From Rhodoferax potami (GTDB lineage Bacteria; Pseudomonadota; Gammaproteobacteria; Burkholderiales; Burkholderiaceae_C), in NCBI RefSeq assembly GCF_032193765.1, contig NZ_JAVBIJ010000002.1, forward strand, positions 1-64,000: a stretch of 64,000 nucleotides of DNA, written 5' to 3'. Below the pieces are notes generated by a model. That model was not told the origin of the DNA, did not search any database, and worked only from the letters and a program-made list of their open reading frames with translations. Of this stretch, positions 54,938-63,876 are shown piece by piece; positions within the stretch are counted from its first letter, which is position 1, and the number at the start of each line of letters is the position of its first letter. The position numbers and the translations under genes are program-made.

Positions 54938-57904
54938 CTAGAACGGCGCGACTTGGGTTTTCTTTTTCGTCGTGGGCATGCGCTGCAACAAGTCATCCAG
55001 GAATCGTTCTAGCTCGAAGGCAATGGTTCCCCGGAAATTGATGTGGCTAAAGTGCACAGGCCCCATGCGGCGCACCCAGTTATCGTCAATGGGTTGTCTT
55101 CTGGCCTTCCAGTCATCCACCACTTGCTGCATTTTCATGGTGTTCCAGGCAATGATGGCGTTCGTCAATAGCGTATGGGCTCCAGAAATCGCCCACAGCT
55201 CATCGCGCCTGCGTCCACGTTGGGTTCCTATGCGGCCCTGGTGAACAGCGCGCTGCAACTGGTGGACAGACTCGCCACGATCCAGCAGTGCATGCATCTC
55301 CCGGCGGAATTCTGGTTTGCTGAAATAGTCGCACAGAAAAATGGTGCGCAGCAGTTTGCCAATCTCGTCAGCGGTGGAATGCAACTTGTCCCCCTTGGCT
55401 GCACTGCCAAGCCTTTGCAGCCCTTCTCTGGCGGTGAGCCGCCCCTCGCGAATCGATGCCACAAACCGCAGAAATGTATCCCAGCCGACTTTGACCTTTT
55501 TAGGGCTGACTTTTCCTGTTCTCAAGCGCTCCAGTGACTCCGGCAGCTTGATGGAAGGCGGCAGGTACAGCATGCGCTCAGAGATTTGGCGCAACCTCAC
55601 ACAGAGGTCAAACTGCAAAAACTTTGCCACCGACATGGCCGCATTGGTGTACCCGTGGGTGTCGACTGCCAGCAGTGACAACTTGATTTGGTCCTCCCGT
55701 CGGGTCGCGTTATGGCTTTCCACGCCGTGGACTGCGCTGGCAGCCTGCCGATCATTGAGAACGATGGGCTGGTTGTAAAACAGCCCATATGAGTCCCGCA
55801 CATGCGTATAGATACCAATACCTGGTTGCTTGCGGCGATATTCCATACGCGCCACATGTAAATGGCGCGACGTGTCCATCGTCATCGAATCGGCCGATGC
55901 CTTGTCACCGTCGCCCCATAACTTGGAGATGTCCATGGATTGCTGAAAATCCAGAATCCGTTCATTGGCCTTGGCCAAACGCCCCTGGCTCTCCATCGCC
56001 CGCATGGCAGATGCTATTTGCGACACCTGCACGCCAGGGATCATCTGTGCCACGCCCCTTGCGTCGTTGTCCGTCCCGTGTGCCAGCAGGGCACCATACA
56101 GTGCCGTCAACTCCTGTGCGGTCTTCGCCTTGCGCCCCAGCAACACCTCGCTAAAACCTGACCTGGCGTCAATTTCTACCAGCAGTTGCCCGTGCTGAAC
56201 CGGGCCGATGATTTCAAAGATGGAATCCCGCGTTCGGGCGACTTCGGGCTCAACGTCCAAGGCAACAATGGCCGGAATGTGCAAATGTCCTTGTCCGTCA
56301 ATCGTGACACGCCCTTCATCCACGGCGGTGGCGAGTTCAGAGAGGGAGTGCTGAACTTTTTCACAAAGTCGGGCAAGGTATTTTTCCGGATCAGCTGTCA
56401 GGCTCATGGCGCTTAGGAAACCGCCGCGCATGGCCTGCCAATCTGAGATTGGAATGAGCTGCTCTTCGCGATCCCGGTGCTTGCGGCTGTGTGCAAGCCA
56501 CAGTTTTCCGCCCTTGATCTCTTTGCGTACCGAGGACATGACACAGGCCTTGAGCGCTGCCAATGCCTTCTTGCGGTCCGGTAACTGTAGCATCGCACGC
56601 CAATTCGGCGCAGCCAGCGAGATGTCAAAGTCGCCAGGCAGTTCACCAACCCGGCGCTCAACCAGGTCGCGCAGAATTTTGACCTGTTTGAGTACGGTGT
56701 TATTGTCGTCACCCCGTACATCGAACACACCCATGGCATTGACCAAGGCAGAAATCCGGTGCGACTCATCCTCAACAAGTGATTGACGCACCAAAGATGC
56801 GCGACTGTCCTCGACGGTGTGCGGCTCGTTGGTGATCAGCTCCTTTATTGCGGCTACCTTTTGCTTGTCGGATAATTTCCCATCATAGAGAACAGCTTTG
56901 AGCTTCACACGCTCGGCGCGAAGGTCGGTGGATCTGCGGACTTGCAGTTTCTCGGCATGGTTGGATGCAAAGCGGTAAATGTCATTTAGCCTTCTGCCGG
57001 TGATGTCCGCGGACACGTCGGTCAGCTCGTACAACAGAGTATGCAGAAAGCAGCACAGCTCTAGTGCCTTGCGATCAGGTGCCAGGCGTTCGGTGTCATA
57101 GGGTGGACGATTGACTACCGCCTGGCTGTATGCCTCTCTGCGGGCAGGGGGAATGGCAGACAGATCCCATTCATGGACTTGCAGCGTTTTGAGGTAGGCC
57201 ACCTTTTGGATAGTTTCATTCAGCGTCCTTGGGCCGTGCTTGGCGGGGGCGGTTCGCAGCCATTCCAACACTGACGCGCCAGTTGGGCCCCTGCGCTTCG
57301 AAAACATCCTGGACATAACGATGTCTAAATTGCGACGTGGCACACTTTGGCGCACCGTTGCAATGGCGACGTCGTCTTGGGCGGCAAACGCTTGCCGAGC
57401 TTGGTCCCGCAAGGTGCGGTCACCCGGTAACACATATTGGTTTTCGAACAGCCACACCTCGGCCGACTTCACCAAATCGTGTATCGATACTGCTGACTTG
57501 GAAAGGTGGGCCAAGACGTCGGTGACTTTATGCTGATCTTCTTGACCCAGTGCCTTATAGCCAGCGTAGTTGCGCGCCCAACGCTGGTGTTCAAACCGCG
57601 TAGTTGGCCGGGAATAAAGCGTTTTGAGCGACGCAATCTGTATCATTGCAGCGTTGACTCCAATCCTCTTGGACAGCGACTGAAGAAGCAGCCGAGGAAG
57701 GCCGGTGAACGAATCAAGAGATCGGCCAGTGGCACGCAGACTTACCAACAGAATGGCAGCACCGAGGCGGCCAATGCCACGGAAGTTCGACCGGATTTCC
57801 TCAACATCAGCGTCGCTGAGGCTGAAGTCTTCGTCAATCTCGTTTTGTGAAATGGATTTGGGCAGGCTTGTTTGACCGACAAACCGAAGGCGGTAACTTG
57901 GCAA
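54938..57904 (-). CDS. tnpA: Tn3-family transposase TnpA
   Basis: A 988-residue Tn3-family DDE transposase: N-terminal DUF4158-like DNA-binding region (about 1-170), long helical middle and C-terminal catalytic part with SADSMTMDTSRH (first Asp), LAVDTHGYTN (second Asp) and the DELWAISGAHTLLTNAIIAWNT helix that carries the Glu. Length fits the family. It lies beside the right terminal repeat and is read away from it. Resolution would need a separate recombinase; the broken tyrosine recombinase at 49558 is the only candidate inside the element. Confidence 0.95.
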   Translation of the reverse strand: MPSYRLRFVGQTSLPKSISQNEIDEDFSLSDADVEEIRSNFRGIGRLGAAILLVSLRATGRSLDSFTGLPRLLLQSLSKRIGVNAAMIQIASLKTLYSRPTTRFEHQRWARNYAGYKALGQEDQHKVTDVLAHLSKSAVSIHDLVKSAEVWLFENQYVLPGDRTLRDQARQAFAAQDDVAIATVRQSVPRRNLDIVMSRMFSKRRGPTGASVLEWLRTAPAKHGPRTLNETIQKVAYLKTLQVHEWDLSAIPPARREAYSQAVVNRPPYDTERLAPDRKALELCCFLHTLLYELTDVSADITGRRLNDIYRFASNHAEKLQVRRSTDLRAERVKLKAVLYDGKLSDKQKVAAIKELITNEPHTVEDSRASLVRQSLVEDESHRISALVNAMGVFDVRGDDNNTVLKQVKILRDLVERRVGELPGDFDISLAAPNWRAMLQLPDRKKALAALKACVMSSVRKEIKGGKLWLAHSRKHRDREEQLIPISDWQAMRGGFLSAMSLTADPEKYLARLCEKVQHSLSELATAVDEGRVTIDGQGHLHIPAIVALDVEPEVARTRDSIFEIIGPVQHGQLLVEIDARSGFSEVLLGRKAKTAQELTALYGALLAHGTDNDARGVAQMIPGVQVSQIASAMRAMESQGRLAKANERILDFQQSMDISKLWGDGDKASADSMTMDTSRHLHVARMEYRRKQPGIGIYTHVRDSYGLFYNQPIVLNDRQAASAVHGVESHNATRREDQIKLSLLAVDTHGYTNAAMSVAKFLQFDLCVRLRQISERMLYLPPSIKLPESLERLRTGKVSPKKVKVGWDTFLRFVASIREGRLTAREGLQRLGSAAKGDKLHSTADEIGKLLRTIFLCDYFSKPEFRREMHALLDRGESVHQLQRAVHQGRIGTQRGRRRDELWAISGAHTLLTNAIIAWNTMKMQQVVDDWKARRQPIDDNWVRRMGPVHFSHINFRGTIAFELERFLDDLLQRMPTTKKKTQVAPF

Positions 57905-58010
57905 ATTCTGTCTCCGACGTCATAGCTCCCTGCGTGCAACGCCGACTATGACATCAGTTCAAGGCAGTGGGGCAATCGTAAACGCACCATAGTCCGTCGC
58001 CACCAATGAA

Positions 58011-58069
58011 AGTAAGGGTTAACCCTTATGCCTTACCGATACGATTTGCACCTAAACCGAGATTACCCC
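58011..58069 (-). repeat. Tn3 transposon right terminal inverted repeat
   Basis: Reverse complement begins GGGGTAATCTCGGTTTAGG and continues TGCAAATCGTATCGGTAAGG, matching the left end with a few changes. It interrupts an IS66 tnpB gene. Confidence 0.9.
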
Positions 58070-58333
58070 CACTGAGCCACTCAACGCCTGTGGCCATATG
58101 AAGCGGCCTTTTTCCAGCCGCTTGGCAAACAGGCACAAGCCCTGTCCATCCCACCAGAGTAACTTCACGATGTCACCGCGCCGCCCCCGGAACACAAAGA
58201 CATGGCCGCTAAAAGGATCTTGTTCCAGGGCGCCTTGCGCAAGGGCGGCCAGACCATCAAAGCCACGACGCATGTCGGTGAGGCCTGCAGCCAGCCAAAT
58301 CCGCGTGCCAGCGGGCAAGCCAATCATGCGCAA
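58070..58333 (-). pseudogene. tnpB: IS66 tnpB truncated by the Tn3 end
   Basis: [40 protein letters not shown] and [20 protein letters not shown] are the core of an IS66 TnpB. After WPQAL the frame runs into the Tn3 terminal repeat. The distal part and tnpC are missing. It belongs to a different IS66 than copies 1 and 2. Confidence 0.9.
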
Positions 58334-58719
58334 TCCCGAAGTGCCAACAGGACGCTGCGCACATTGACCGGATCAACGCAGCCACGCAACAGCACGCGGG
58401 CACCACCAATTTCGACCTCAATGACACCCTCTTTACGCGCAGATCTTTCGGGCTCAGGTGTCGGCACCGTTAAAGGCGATTCTTGAGGATCAACGGACAC
58501 CGGCAGCAGCACTGGTAGATGCATCGCCCGCGGAGGACGCCTGCGATCAAGTTTGGCCTTGCGCCACTTGAATACCAAGTTGGCATTGACGCCATGCTCC
58601 AGCGCCACTGCGGCCACCGACGCGCCAGGTTGCTCGACCAGCTCAAGAATCTTGCGCTTGAAGGCAGCACTGTGCCTGCGCTTAGTAGTAATGACCGGGG
58701 ACAAATTCAACTCTTGCAT
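58324..58719 (-). CDS. tnpA: IS66 accessory protein TnpA (IS66-4)
   Basis: A TnpA with the [23 protein letters not shown] and [20 protein letters not shown], followed by a Pro-rich linker and the [14 protein letters not shown] end. It overlaps the truncated tnpB. Without tnpB and tnpC the element is dead. Start at ATG 58719 (MQELNLSP) is as likely as 58728. Confidence 0.85.
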   Translation of the reverse strand: MQELNLSPVITTKRRHSAAFKRKILELVEQPGASVAAVALEHGVNANLVFKWRKAKLDRRRPPRAMHLPVLLPVSVDPQESPLTVPTPEPERSARKEGVIEVEIGGARVLLRGCVDPVNVRSVLLALRDCA

Positions 58720-58920
58720 GGTGTGCACTCTGGCCAGTTAAGTGCACACCTCCAATGGAGTGCAACTGCTGCCCATACTGCCCACCAGCTCAGGTCTGCG
58801 CAAGAACGGTATTCGCCGAGCTATTACGGGCTATCACAGCAATCGGTGCGAGTAAGGATTGTCAACTAGATGGAGTTGGTCCCGTCCGAATGTCATTTAA
58901 TCAATGGCAGATGGGGTTAC

Positions 58921-58966
58921 GCCACAATCCTACAATGAGTCCTAGGACTCATTGTAGGATTGTGGC
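58921..58966. repeat. 46-bp perfect palindrome upstream of abiEi
   Basis: Each arm is 23 bp; the left arm starts GCCACAATCCTACAATGAG and the centre is TCCT/AGGA. It has no unpaired loop bases. It lies about 80 bp before the abiEi start and is a candidate operator or a cruciform; it is not followed by a T-run. Confidence 0.9.
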
Positions 58967-59002
58967 ATTAGATGCGTCAACTAATTTCTTTCAAAATTTC
59001 AT

Positions 59003-59051
59003 TTCCATTGATAGGATCAGCGTCCCGAGGACGCTGATCCTATCAATGGAA
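59003..59051. repeat. 23-bp inverted repeat with 3-bp spacer over the abiEi start
   Basis: Arms TTCCATTGATAGGATCAGCG plus TCC and its exact complement, separated by CGA. The second arm includes the ATG at 59046. In RNA the hairpin would bury the start codon; in DNA it could be an AbiEi operator. Its sequence differs from the palindrome at 58921. Confidence 0.9.
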
Positions 59052-59969
59052 GACATAGTGACACAAACCGAAACAGTAAATTCCGTGATTAAACCCATTC
59101 AAGAGCGAATGGCAACATGGGATCGGCCTGTCATAACGGCATACGAATTGGGAGTGTTGGTTGCGAGCGAGTTGGATACGAAACCAATTACGGCTTCTTT
59201 GCTCAATGAGGTCGTTCGTACGCTCTCATCTTTCGGTCTCATTTCGCCTTCGAAGGACTTCAAACCTGGAACAGTGTTTCATCTATTTGGCCGAGTGAAA
59301 TCACAAGCGAAAGAGGTAGCTTGCTCCGTCGACCCATTTGCTTACGTGAGTCATTTGAGTGCCATGGAATACCATGGCATCACCGAGCGATTCTCCAAAA
59401 TCCTCTACCTCTCTACTCCATCCGATCAGGAATGGAAGGAGCAAGCGGACGGACGCATGGAAAAGGATCTCAAGCCAAATAAGGAATCCTATTTGGCTAA
59501 CAAGTTGCCTGCACTGAAGTTCCAGAAGTTCGAGCGTATTGATGGAATGCGGGTTGAATTGATGCGGCGTTCCCATCGCGGAGCATTCAAGACCATTAAG
59601 TCGCCGTCTATTCGTGTCGCAATGATTGGGCGCACATTTCTAGATATGCTTCGTGAGCCTGACTTCTGTGGCGGCATGCAACATGTGGTCGATGTTTACC
59701 GGGAGTACGCTGGCACCTATCTGAAGCTCATTGTGGAAGAGGTCAGCAAACACGGAACAGCGATCGAGCAAGCGCGTGCCGGGTTTTTGCTGGAATCGGT
59801 ATGCGGTTTGTCAGAGCCGCAGATTGATATCTGGGCAACTTCCGTGCAACGGGGCGGATCCCGAAAGCTCGATCCACAAGGTGAGTACGCTCCCTTCTTC
59901 TCAGAACGTTGGGCACTGTCATTGAACGTTCCGACGTTAAGTTCGTCAGGTGAGAGCTTGGAGGATTGA
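59046..59969 (+). CDS. abiEi: AbiEi-type antitoxin/transcription regulator
   Basis: AbiEi proteins counteract the AbiEii toxin by repressing the operon. From ATG 59046 the product has 307 residues: an N-terminal winged helix (DRPVITAYELGVLVASELDTKP, then LLNEVVRTLSSFGLI) and the family block CSVDPFAYVSHLSAMEYHGITERFSKILYLSTP. The frame is open further upstream to 58755, so the start is uncertain; ATG 59046 is preferred because homology-like sequence begins after it. The stop overlaps the abiEii ATG (TGATG). Confidence 0.82.
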   Translation: MEDIVTQTETVNSVIKPIQERMATWDRPVITAYELGVLVASELDTKPITASLLNEVVRTLSSFGLISPSKDFKPGTVFHLFGRVKSQAKEVACSVDPFAYVSHLSAMEYHGITERFSKILYLSTPSDQEWKEQADGRMEKDLKPNKESYLANKLPALKFQKFERIDGMRVELMRRSHRGAFKTIKSPSIRVAMIGRTFLDMLREPDFCGGMQHVVDVYREYAGTYLKLIVEEVSKHGTAIEQARAGFLLESVCGLSEPQIDIWATSVQRGGSRKLDPQGEYAPFFSERWALSLNVPTLSSSGESLED

Positions 59970-60820
59970 TGAACGAAATTGAGATCGAGGCATGGGTTGA
60001 GAGTGCTCCTCATGGCCAACAGGGCTTCCGAGAAGCAGTGCATATCATTTTGGATGGCATTGGACATTCGCAAAATCTGAGTGCCAAGATGGTCATGAAA
60101 GGCGGATTGCTCTTGGCTATTCGGTATGACAGCTCCCGTTACACCCGGGATTTAGACTTCTCCACACAAGATCAATACACTGCAGCAGGCGCTGACGTTC
60201 TGTTGACTGAGTTACGGGACGGGCTTATAGCTGCTGAGGACCGCCTTCCGTACAACACGGCATGTCGTATTCAGTCCTACAAGGTTCAGCCAAAAGGCGA
60301 GAACAAGACTCACCAAAGCCTTGCGCTGAAGATTGGATATGCAAATCGCAGCAATCCCTCACAGATTGCCCGCTTAGAAGCGGGAACAGCTGGACAGGTT
60401 GTTGAAATTGATTACAGCTTCAACGAAGCGGTATTTGATGTTGAAGTATTGGAGTTGGAAGGCGGAGCAACCATCCACTCGTATTCCTTGAGTAATGTGC
60501 TTGCTGAAAAGATGCGTTCACTGCTTCAGCAGCCTATACGAAGGCGCAACCGTCGGCAGGATGTGTATGACATTTGGTTGTTGCTGGAAACAATGCCTGC
60601 GCTGAGCGTTGAAGACCATAGCAAAGTCCATCAAATCCTAGTTGCTTCTTGCCTATCTAAGGGCATTGAACCTCATATGAACTCGATGGAGTTAGATGAA
60701 GTTGTATCGATGGCGCGGAGTGGCTATCAAGACTTGGCCGCTGATGTCGATGGGGAGCTTCCATCATTTGATGATGCGATGGCACGAGTCATGGCCTTGT
60801 ATGGAGCATTGCCTTGGTAG
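59969..60820 (+). CDS. abiEii: AbiEii-type nucleotidyltransferase toxin
   Basis: A 283-residue nucleotidyltransferase-like toxin. The catalytic signature is MKGGLLLAIRYDSSRYTRDLDFST (GG...R..D.D) with a later metal-binding acidic site near VVEIDYSFNE, and the conserved SLSNVLAEKMRSLLQQPIRRRNRRQDVYDIW block. Characterised AbiEii toxins act as nucleotidyltransferases and cause growth arrest, some giving phage abortive infection. ATG 59969 follows TTGGAGG. Coupled to abiEi. Confidence 0.9.
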   Translation: MNEIEIEAWVESAPHGQQGFREAVHIILDGIGHSQNLSAKMVMKGGLLLAIRYDSSRYTRDLDFSTQDQYTAAGADVLLTELRDGLIAAEDRLPYNTACRIQSYKVQPKGENKTHQSLALKIGYANRSNPSQIARLEAGTAGQVVEIDYSFNEAVFDVEVLELEGGATIHSYSLSNVLAEKMRSLLQQPIRRRNRRQDVYDIWLLLETMPALSVEDHSKVHQILVASCLSKGIEPHMNSMELDEVVSMARSGYQDLAADVDGELPSFDDAMARVMALYGALPW

Positions 60821-61300
60821 TTTGGGTCAGCTAAGTCGAATAACTCTTTGTTCATTTGCGCTTCGAAAGGTCGCCTAAAGGCCACTAAAACCTGCTCTTG
60901 CTCTGTTGTAAGCGATCAATTAACTGCGTCTCTTGCCGTAGCGTCTCGGAAGTGATTGGTGGATGGCTGCGCAGCTAATTTGCTGACAGAGTAAGGTTCC
61001 AAGGCAGCAAGGCCTCGTAGTCATCTGCGGTTTTGGCTTGCGGTAACGCGATCAGCAAGCCACGCAAGTATTGATAGGCGTTGACCCCGTTTGCTTTGCA
61101 GGTCTCCAGCAGCGAATACAAATTGGCGCTTGCGTTGGCCCCGGCTACGGTATCCGAGAACAACCAGTTGCGTCTCCCAACGACAAACGGGCGGATCGAA
61201 TTTTCGCAGGCATTGTTATCGATAGGGTAGCTGCCGTCCTCAACGAACTGTGTAAGTTTGCTCGTAAGCAACCGGTCAACACACATTGACGGCGCAATGT

Positions 61301-62860
61301 TTACGTGGTCTGCGGTGCCCAGTTGTGAGGCAGCAATTCCCCGATCTGACTGGCCCGCTGCGTGGGCAAGCGTGTGAGTACGTCTTTCAGATAGGCGTAC
61401 GGATCGTGCCCATTGAGCTTGGCACTCTGAATCAAACTCATCACCGCCGCCGCACGTTGACCAGCACGCAGGGAACCCGCGAATAACCAGTTGCCCCTGC
61501 CGACAGCTGCCGGGCGAATTTGGTTTTCGCACCAATTGTTATCTATGGGTACTTGCCCATCGTCCAGATACAGCGTCAACGCCTCCCAACGTTTGATGCT
61601 GTAGTTAATCGCTTTTGCGGTGGCCGATCCACTGGGCACCTTGCTGGCCTGCAACAGTAGCCACTGGTGCAGTAGGTCGGCAATGGGCCTGGATTTTTCC
61701 TGCCGGATTTGCAGACGAATGGCCGCTGGTAATGACTTGATGTCACGTTCGACGTCATACAGTAGGTCGAAGAATTTCAGTCCCTCTGCGGCAATCAGAC
61801 TGCTGTGATTGGCGTGCAGTTCAAACAGCTTTCGGCGTGCATGCGCCATGCATCCGGCTTCTTTGACGCCTTTGGTGAACAGCGATTTATAACCCCCGTA
61901 ATCGTCGCAAACCAGAGAGCCACGCCAGCCACGGTCATCGTCATCAGACTTCCCCAGAAACGTTCTGGCATTCTGGCCGGCGCGGGTCTCGCAGAAGTCG
62001 TAGACGACGGCGTGTATCTGCTCAAAGGCACCAGGAGCGTATGCCCACAAGTAGGCCTTGTGGGTCTTCTTATTGCCGGGCTTGAGCATCGGGATCGGAG
62101 TCTCATCGGCATGCACCACAGCGTGACTCAGTACCGTCTCTTTCAACGCATCCACCAGCGGCTGCAATTGCACGCCGCACATGCCCACCCAGGCTCCCAG
62201 CGTGGAACATGCAATCTCCAAGCCGGCGCGGCCAAAGCTTTTCTCTTGCCGGTACAGCGGCAAGTGATCCGCATATTTGGCCACCAGCACCTGTGCCAAC
62301 AGGCCAGCGGTTGGAATGCCTTTGTCAATGACTTGGGCCGGTACCGGCGCCTGAATCAGTGTTTCACACTGGCCACACGCCCATTTGCCGCGAACATGCA
62401 GCTCAACAGTGAATACGCCGGGCGTGTAGTCCAGCTTTTGCGCGACGTCCTGGCCAATGCGCTTGAGCTGGCAGCCACAAGTGCAGGTGGTGGAGTCTGG
62501 TTCGTGGTGGATTTCTACACGGGGCAGGTGATCCGGCAGCGCTGCACGTTTGGGCTTGCTACGGTGGTCTTTATCGGGCTTGGGCGCCGGCGTGAGGTTT
62601 TTGAGTTCTTGCTCAATTGCCGCCAGGTCTTCATCGCAGGCTTCATCGAGCAGACTGGTCTGCGTGGCATCGAGTTGTTCGCGGCTACGACCAAACTGCA
62701 GTCGCTTCAAGGTCGCCATCTCGTGCGTGAGCTGGTCGATCTTGCTCTGACGGTACAGCAGCTCTTTGCTCTGCGTGCTGACCTTTTCCATCAGTCCACT
62801 GACCAGATTGCACACATCGTACGCGCTCATTTGTTGCAGTGAATCGGGCGTAAAAACCAT
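61301..62860 (-). CDS. tnpC: IS66 transposase TnpC
   Basis: A 519-residue IS66 transposase: N-terminal coiled coil (STQSKELLYRQSKIDQLTHEMATLKRLQFGRSREQ), zinc-binding region (TTCTCGCQLKRIG and WACGQCETLI), DDE core (VVHADETPIPML, LVCDDYGGYKSLF) and the C-terminal PIDNNWCENQIRPAAVGRGNWLF block. ATG 62860 is chosen by homology to IS66 TnpC starts. Confidence 0.95.
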   Translation of the reverse strand: MVFTPDSLQQMSAYDVCNLVSGLMEKVSTQSKELLYRQSKIDQLTHEMATLKRLQFGRSREQLDATQTSLLDEACDEDLAAIEQELKNLTPAPKPDKDHRSKPKRAALPDHLPRVEIHHEPDSTTCTCGCQLKRIGQDVAQKLDYTPGVFTVELHVRGKWACGQCETLIQAPVPAQVIDKGIPTAGLLAQVLVAKYADHLPLYRQEKSFGRAGLEIACSTLGAWVGMCGVQLQPLVDALKETVLSHAVVHADETPIPMLKPGNKKTHKAYLWAYAPGAFEQIHAVVYDFCETRAGQNARTFLGKSDDDDRGWRGSLVCDDYGGYKSLFTKGVKEAGCMAHARRKLFELHANHSSLIAAEGLKFFDLLYDVERDIKSLPAAIRLQIRQEKSRPIADLLHQWLLLQASKVPSGSATAKAINYSIKRWEALTLYLDDGQVPIDNNWCENQIRPAAVGRGNWLFAGSLRAGQRAAAVMSLIQSAKLNGHDPYAYLKDVLTRLPTQRASQIGELLPHNWAPQTT

Positions 62861-62970
62861 GGATCGAAGTGTGCCAAATGGCGCAGAATTTCGCCATCGG
62901 TGCATGCACTAATGGACGCCAAGTACGCGCGCTACTCGATTGGCAAACCATTGGCGTACACGCCCACCCC

Positions 62971-63306
62971 TCAGACGACGGTGATGATTCCTGCGCTTCC
63001 AATGCGCTGCCAGGGAAGTCCCAATACCAGCGCTTGGAGCTGTTCATTGCTGAGTTGCTGGTGCCGACCGACGCCCGGTGTGGGCCAGACAAATTTGCCT
63101 TGATGGAGCCGACGCGCGGCCAGCCAGATGCCAATGCCGTCATGTACCAGAACCTTCATGCGGTTGGCACGGCTGTTCGCAAATAGGTAGGCATGGTGCG
63201 GGTGGGCAGCGCCAAACACCTGCACGACTCGCCCCAGCGCCGTATCCGTACCCGCACGCATGTCCAGTGGTTGGACTGCCAACCAGGCGAAGTCGATGCG
63301 GATCAC
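62971..63306 (-). CDS. tnpB: IS66 Orf2-like protein TnpB (copy 1)
   Basis: The same 111-residue protein as at 15096-15431. GTG start overlaps the tnpA stop. Confidence 0.92.
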   Translation of the reverse strand: MIRIDFAWLAVQPLDMRAGTDTALGRVVQVFGAAHPHHAYLFANSRANRMKVLVHDGIGIWLAARRLHQGKFVWPTPGVGRHQQLSNEQLQALVLGLPWQRIGSAGIITVV

Positions 63307-63689
63307 TTGAGAAGGGCGCCCGACCAGCCGGCAAATTCATGGGCAGCAGACATGGGCCAAGTGACGGTCATGCTCAAACTACCTTTGCGGACCTCCACAC
63401 GAATCGTGCGCTCCACGGGCTCTGCCGTTTGCGTGAGCAGGGGCACCGGGATAAATGCTGGCATGTCTATCGGCTCTGACGGAAGGGCTTCGGCGTGAGC
63501 GTCCGGCTGTGCTTGCTCCTTCAGCCAGCGGTGCAACACATTGGCGTTCATGCTATGCGCGCTGGCGACCGCTGCGATGGACGCGCCCGGCGCCCTGCAC
63601 GCGGCAAGCAACGCGGCTTTGGTATCTGCTGAATAGGTTCGCTTGGTACGGCGCACGGCGTACCTCGGGGTGTCTGAGTCTTTGAGCAT
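63303..63689 (-). CDS. tnpA: IS66 accessory protein TnpA (copy 1)
   Basis: The same HTH protein as at 14713-15099, first gene of the complete IS66 copy 1. Confidence 0.9.
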   Translation of the reverse strand: MLKDSDTPRYAVRRTKRTYSADTKAALLAACRAPGASIAAVASAHSMNANVLHRWLKEQAQPDAHAEALPSEPIDMPAFIPVPLLTQTAEPVERTIRVEVRKGSLSMTVTWPMSAAHEFAGWSGALLK

Positions 63690-63876
63690 TGTGTCCACGA
63701 TCAATTGTTGTGGACGCAATGTTGCAAGGTCGAGGGTCGGTCAACAAGGTGACTTCGCTGGCCGCTTACGTTTGCTCCACTGCGAAGACATGTAATGCAG
63801 TGCCTTGCCCAGCAGGCTGCCCGGCAGCACGGTGGTAAGAGTCCGGCGAATACCGTACTTGACGGTTGTGTTGAAG

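Larger units (their letters stand above)
47630..58069 (-). mobile_element. Tn3-family transposon with toxin-antitoxin and exporter passengers
   Basis: Ends GGGGTAATCTCGGTTTAGG at the left and the same sequence in reverse complement at 58069. Similarity of the two ends extends to about 58 bp and includes an AAGGGTT(T/A)ACCCTT palindrome. Inside: a hypothetical gene, HigBA-like pair, tyrosine recombinase (broken by IS1595 copy 2), LysE exporter, MqsRA-like pair, and Tn3-type tnpA next to the right end. The 5 bp outside the ends (CATAA and CACTG) do not match, so the flanks were rearranged after insertion. Confidence 0.88.
61264..63769 (-). mobile_element. IS66 copy 1, complete
   Basis: A 2506-bp element with ends GTAAGCAACCGGTCAA (left) and, in reverse complement, GTAAGCGGCCAGCGAA (right). 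The 8-bp duplication GTTTGCTC flanks it at 61256-61263 and 63770-63777. It carries tnpA, tnpB and tnpC and is inserted in another IS66. Confidence 0.96.
60975..63868 (-). pseudogene. tnpC: IS66-3 tnpC remnant split by IS66 copy 1
   Basis: The left piece (61263-60975) reads LTQFVEDGSYPIDNNACENS, then IRPFVVGRRNWLFSDTVAGA and the end LLPWNLTLSAN; the right piece (about 63868-63770) reads LLGKALHYMSSQWSK. Deleting IS66 copy 1 and one GTTTGCTC joins them in frame as SQWSKLTQFVEDG. Only the C-terminal third of TnpC remains. Confidence 0.88.

Noticed and set aside
58738..58768. GTGTGCACT...AGTGCACAC inverted repeat near IS66-4 as an operator
   Set aside because: It lies at the start of the IS66-4 tnpA leader and is more simply part of an IS end; nothing else supports regulation.
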